DNA from: Hyphococcus sp.
GTDB lineage: Bacteria > Pseudomonadota > Alphaproteobacteria > Caulobacterales > Parvularculaceae
Assembly (NCBI GenBank): GCA_021776335.1
Contig: JAJFGB010000007.1
Coordinates: 186,001 to 250,000 of the forward strand
DNA length: 64,000 nucleotides
Direction of reading: 5' to 3'
Below the pieces are notes generated by a model. That model was not told the origin of the DNA, did no database searches, and saw only the letters and a list, made by a program, of their open reading frames with translations. The position numbers were made by a program, and so were the translations under genes. Shown piece after piece: positions 62,569 to 64,000 of the stretch; the first letter of the stretch is position 1, and each line of letters starts with the position of its first letter.

Positions 62569-63042
62569 ATGGCCGTTAAACGGAAGACTGCAAAGAAGAA
62601 GGCGCCAGCAAGAAAAGCTCCCGCCAAGAAGGCTGCTAAGAGAAAAGCACCTGCTAAGAAGAAGGCTGCGGCGAAGAAAGCCCCCGCCAAGCGGGCGGCG
62701 AAGAAGAAGGCTCCTGCTAAAAAAGCACCTGCGAAGAAAAAGGTAGCGATTAAAGCATTGCCTCCTGTCGTCACACTGAAGCATCTGGCGGCTGAGCTTG
62801 CAGCGACGCACGAACTTCCGAAAAAGCAGACTGAGGAATATCTTTCAGAATTTATCGGCCTGATCGGGAAATATCTGAAAAAAGGCAAGAAAGTCCGCAT
62901 CGCCAGCCTTGGCATCATGCAGGTGCGTCATCGCGCAGCGCGCATGGGCCGCAACCCGGCGACTGGCGAAGCGATCAAGATCAAGGCGAGCAAGAAAGTT
63001 GCTTTCCGCGTTGCTAAAGACCTCAAGGAATCGGTTCTTTAA
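62569..63042 (+). CDS. HU-family DNA-binding protein with histone H1-like lysine-rich N-terminal tail
   Basis: ATG 62569 has AAGGA seven bases upstream; an ATG at 62554 belongs to that leader. The 157-aa protein begins with about 60 residues of Lys/Ala/Pro repeats (KKAPAKK and similar), like eukaryotic H1 tails. The second part is an HU-fold domain (about 66-157) with the GRNPATGEAIKIKASKKVAFR beta-arm and C-terminal strand. Such tailed HU proteins occur in some bacteria and compact DNA more strongly. The classical HU is at 9076. It has its own terminator and probably its own promoter in the 125-base gap after nuoF. Confidence 0.88.
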   Translation: MAVKRKTAKKKAPARKAPAKKAAKRKAPAKKKAAAKKAPAKRAAKKKAPAKKAPAKKKVAIKALPPVVTLKHLAAELAATHELPKKQTEEYLSEFIGLIGKYLKKGKKVRIASLGIMQVRHRAARMGRNPATGEAIKIKASKKVAFRVAKDLKESVL

Positions 63043-63059
63043 GCCAACACGTTCTATCA

Positions 63060-63100
63060 AACCCGGCGTTTCGGTATTTATACCGGCGCCGGGTTTTTTT
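63060..63100 (+). terminator. Rho-independent terminator of the tailed-HU gene
   Basis: ACCCGGCG (63061-63068) pairs with CGCCGGGT (63087-63094), with an inner CGGTAT/ATACCG stem, followed by a run of T residues to 63100. Confidence 0.9.
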
Positions 63101-63195
63101 ATGCCCTGACAGCGTGATCAGAAAAAGTGGGAACCGGTTTTTCGGTTCGATCACGTGACAATCAAATATCCAGATTTAGCCAAGATTTTTATATT

Positions 63196-64000
63196 TCAGG
63201 GTCGGAATTTTTTGCGCAGGGCCAGAAAGCGCTTTTCAAGAACATAGTAACTTGCTGCAGAAGCAAGGAGGGTTCCGATGAGCGCGAGCGGAAATTCCAG
63301 ATAAAGCTGCGGCAAGCCGAGCTTTTCGATGATCGCTTTGGCAATATGAATACACCACATATGATAGAGATACATGCCGTAGCTGACAGCGCCGATGAAG
63401 GCGATGGGCCGCCAATCAAGAAATTTCGTCATATTGGCGGCGGGTTGCAAAATCATGCTCGCGAGCCATAGAGCCATGGCGATATGCATTGAAAACCTTG
63501 CTGCGCCTGAGATGTCCGCTGTTGGTATGTTTAGGATCAACAATAAAATTGCCGCAAATGCCAGCGGGGCGCCGCGAAACCCCGCGATTGCCTGGACGGT
63601 TCCAAATGTTTTTTTGCTATCGAGAAGATGCGCAAGGCCGACCCCGAGAAGAATTGGCGTGAAAGTCGATTGCAAAATCTCTGGATGATCTGCAGCCGCC
63701 AATCCAAATATCGAAGCGATAGCAGGGTCTAATATTCCAAAGTTGATCAGCTGATTGACGATCAGCGCCGCCGCCCAGACCACAATCATTGCAATGGGCG
63801 CGGCGAAGGATTCGATCAGCGGCCAAACCAGATAGAACTGTTCTTCTGTCGCCAGCGACCAGGTGATGGAGAGATTATTGGCGCCCGGTTCAATCCAGTT
63901 TGAGAGATAGAGCGCGTAGACGGGAAACCCCTCAACCAGCGCTTTGGTATCGGGATCGCCCGGCCTAAATATTAGATAGGCGGCAAGCAACGAAAAGAGC
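63196..64000 (-). CDS. OafA/YrhL-type acyltransferase 3 membrane protein, 5' part outside window
   Basis: The frame is open through the right edge of the window, so only the C-terminal part, about 268 residues, is seen. It has six or seven TM segments and the family motif WSLATEEQFYLVWPL near the left edge of the visible part, with SYGMYLYHMWCIH near the end. Acyltransferase 3 proteins add acetyl or other acyl groups to surface sugars. It converges with the HU gene. Confidence 0.88.
   Translation of the reverse strand, partial: LFSLLAAYLIFRPGDPDTKALVEGFPVYALYLSNWIEPGANNLSITWSLATEEQFYLVWPLIESFAAPIAMIVVWAAALIVNQLINFGILDPAIASIFGLAAADHPEILQSTFTPILLGVGLAHLLDSKKTFGTVQAIAGFRGAPLAFAAILLLILNIPTADISGAARFSMHIAMALWLASMILQPAANMTKFLDWRPIAFIGAVSYGMYLYHMWCIHIAKAIIEKLGLPQLYLEFPLALIGTLLASAASYYVLEKRFLALRKKFRP

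Overview
The window looks like a chromosomal segment of an alphaproteobacterium with moderately high GC. The evidence is the gene order nnrD/E, tRNA-Leu, tig, clpP, clpX, lon, HU, tRNA-Val at the left end, a complex I (nuo) block with small extra genes between its subunits at the right end, a NarK1-NarK2 fusion with a divergent NarR-type regulator as known from Paracoccus, and an NAD-linked FdsGBA formate dehydrogenase. No genus can be named from sequence reading alone. No transposase, integrase, plasmid gene or CRISPR array was found.

Left core (1-9603): NAD(P)H-hydrate repair enzyme, tRNA-Leu(UAG), trigger factor, ClpP, ClpX and Lon, forming a chaperone/protease cluster. A good heat-shock type promoter and a leader hairpin lie in front of lon. 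Then come a small chorismate mutase-like protein, nucleoid protein HU and tRNA-Val(UAC).

Accessory region 1 (about 9.6-17.2 kb): a secreted Asp-box (sortilin-like) beta-propeller protein, then a leftward set of a BlaI-type repressor, a BlaR1-type M56 membrane peptidase whose sensor domain is replaced by ankyrin repeats, and a lipoprotein serine hydrolase of the class C beta-lactamase fold.

Nitrate and formate metabolism (17.3-37.5 kb): a NarR-like Crp/FNR regulator is divergent from narK-narG-narH-narJ-narI, an outer-membrane porin and a hemerythrin-like protein. An FNR-type box and a perfect 19-nt palindrome sit between the divergent units. Next are fdsG-fdsB-fdsA-fdhD and formate-tetrahydrofolate ligase (fhs). 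Together they would oxidise formate to NADH, link formate to one-carbon folates, and respire nitrate at the membrane.

Mixed catabolic region (37.6-48.8 kb): thioredoxin reductase, a short homogentisate dioxygenase-like protein, a DUF6980-type protein, two dehydrogenases/reductases, an ABM-like protein, a fumarylacetoacetate hydrolase-family protein, a TonB receptor, an HSL-type esterase, small envelope proteins and tRNA-Asp(GUC).

48.9-55.5 kb: a coding-like relic after tRNA-Asp, an AT-richer PD40 beta-propeller gene, a cyclopropane-fatty-acyl synthase gene flanked by about 131-nt direct repeats, and an IorA/IorB molybdenum hydroxylase with a lipoprotein cytochrome c.

Right core (55.7-62.4 kb): nuoA-B-C-D, two small paralogous Cys/His-rich proteins, a methyltransferase, nuoE, a two-TM protein and nuoF. 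nuoG does not follow. Instead there is an HU protein with a histone H1-like lysine tail and the 3' part of a leftward acyltransferase gene that runs out of the window.
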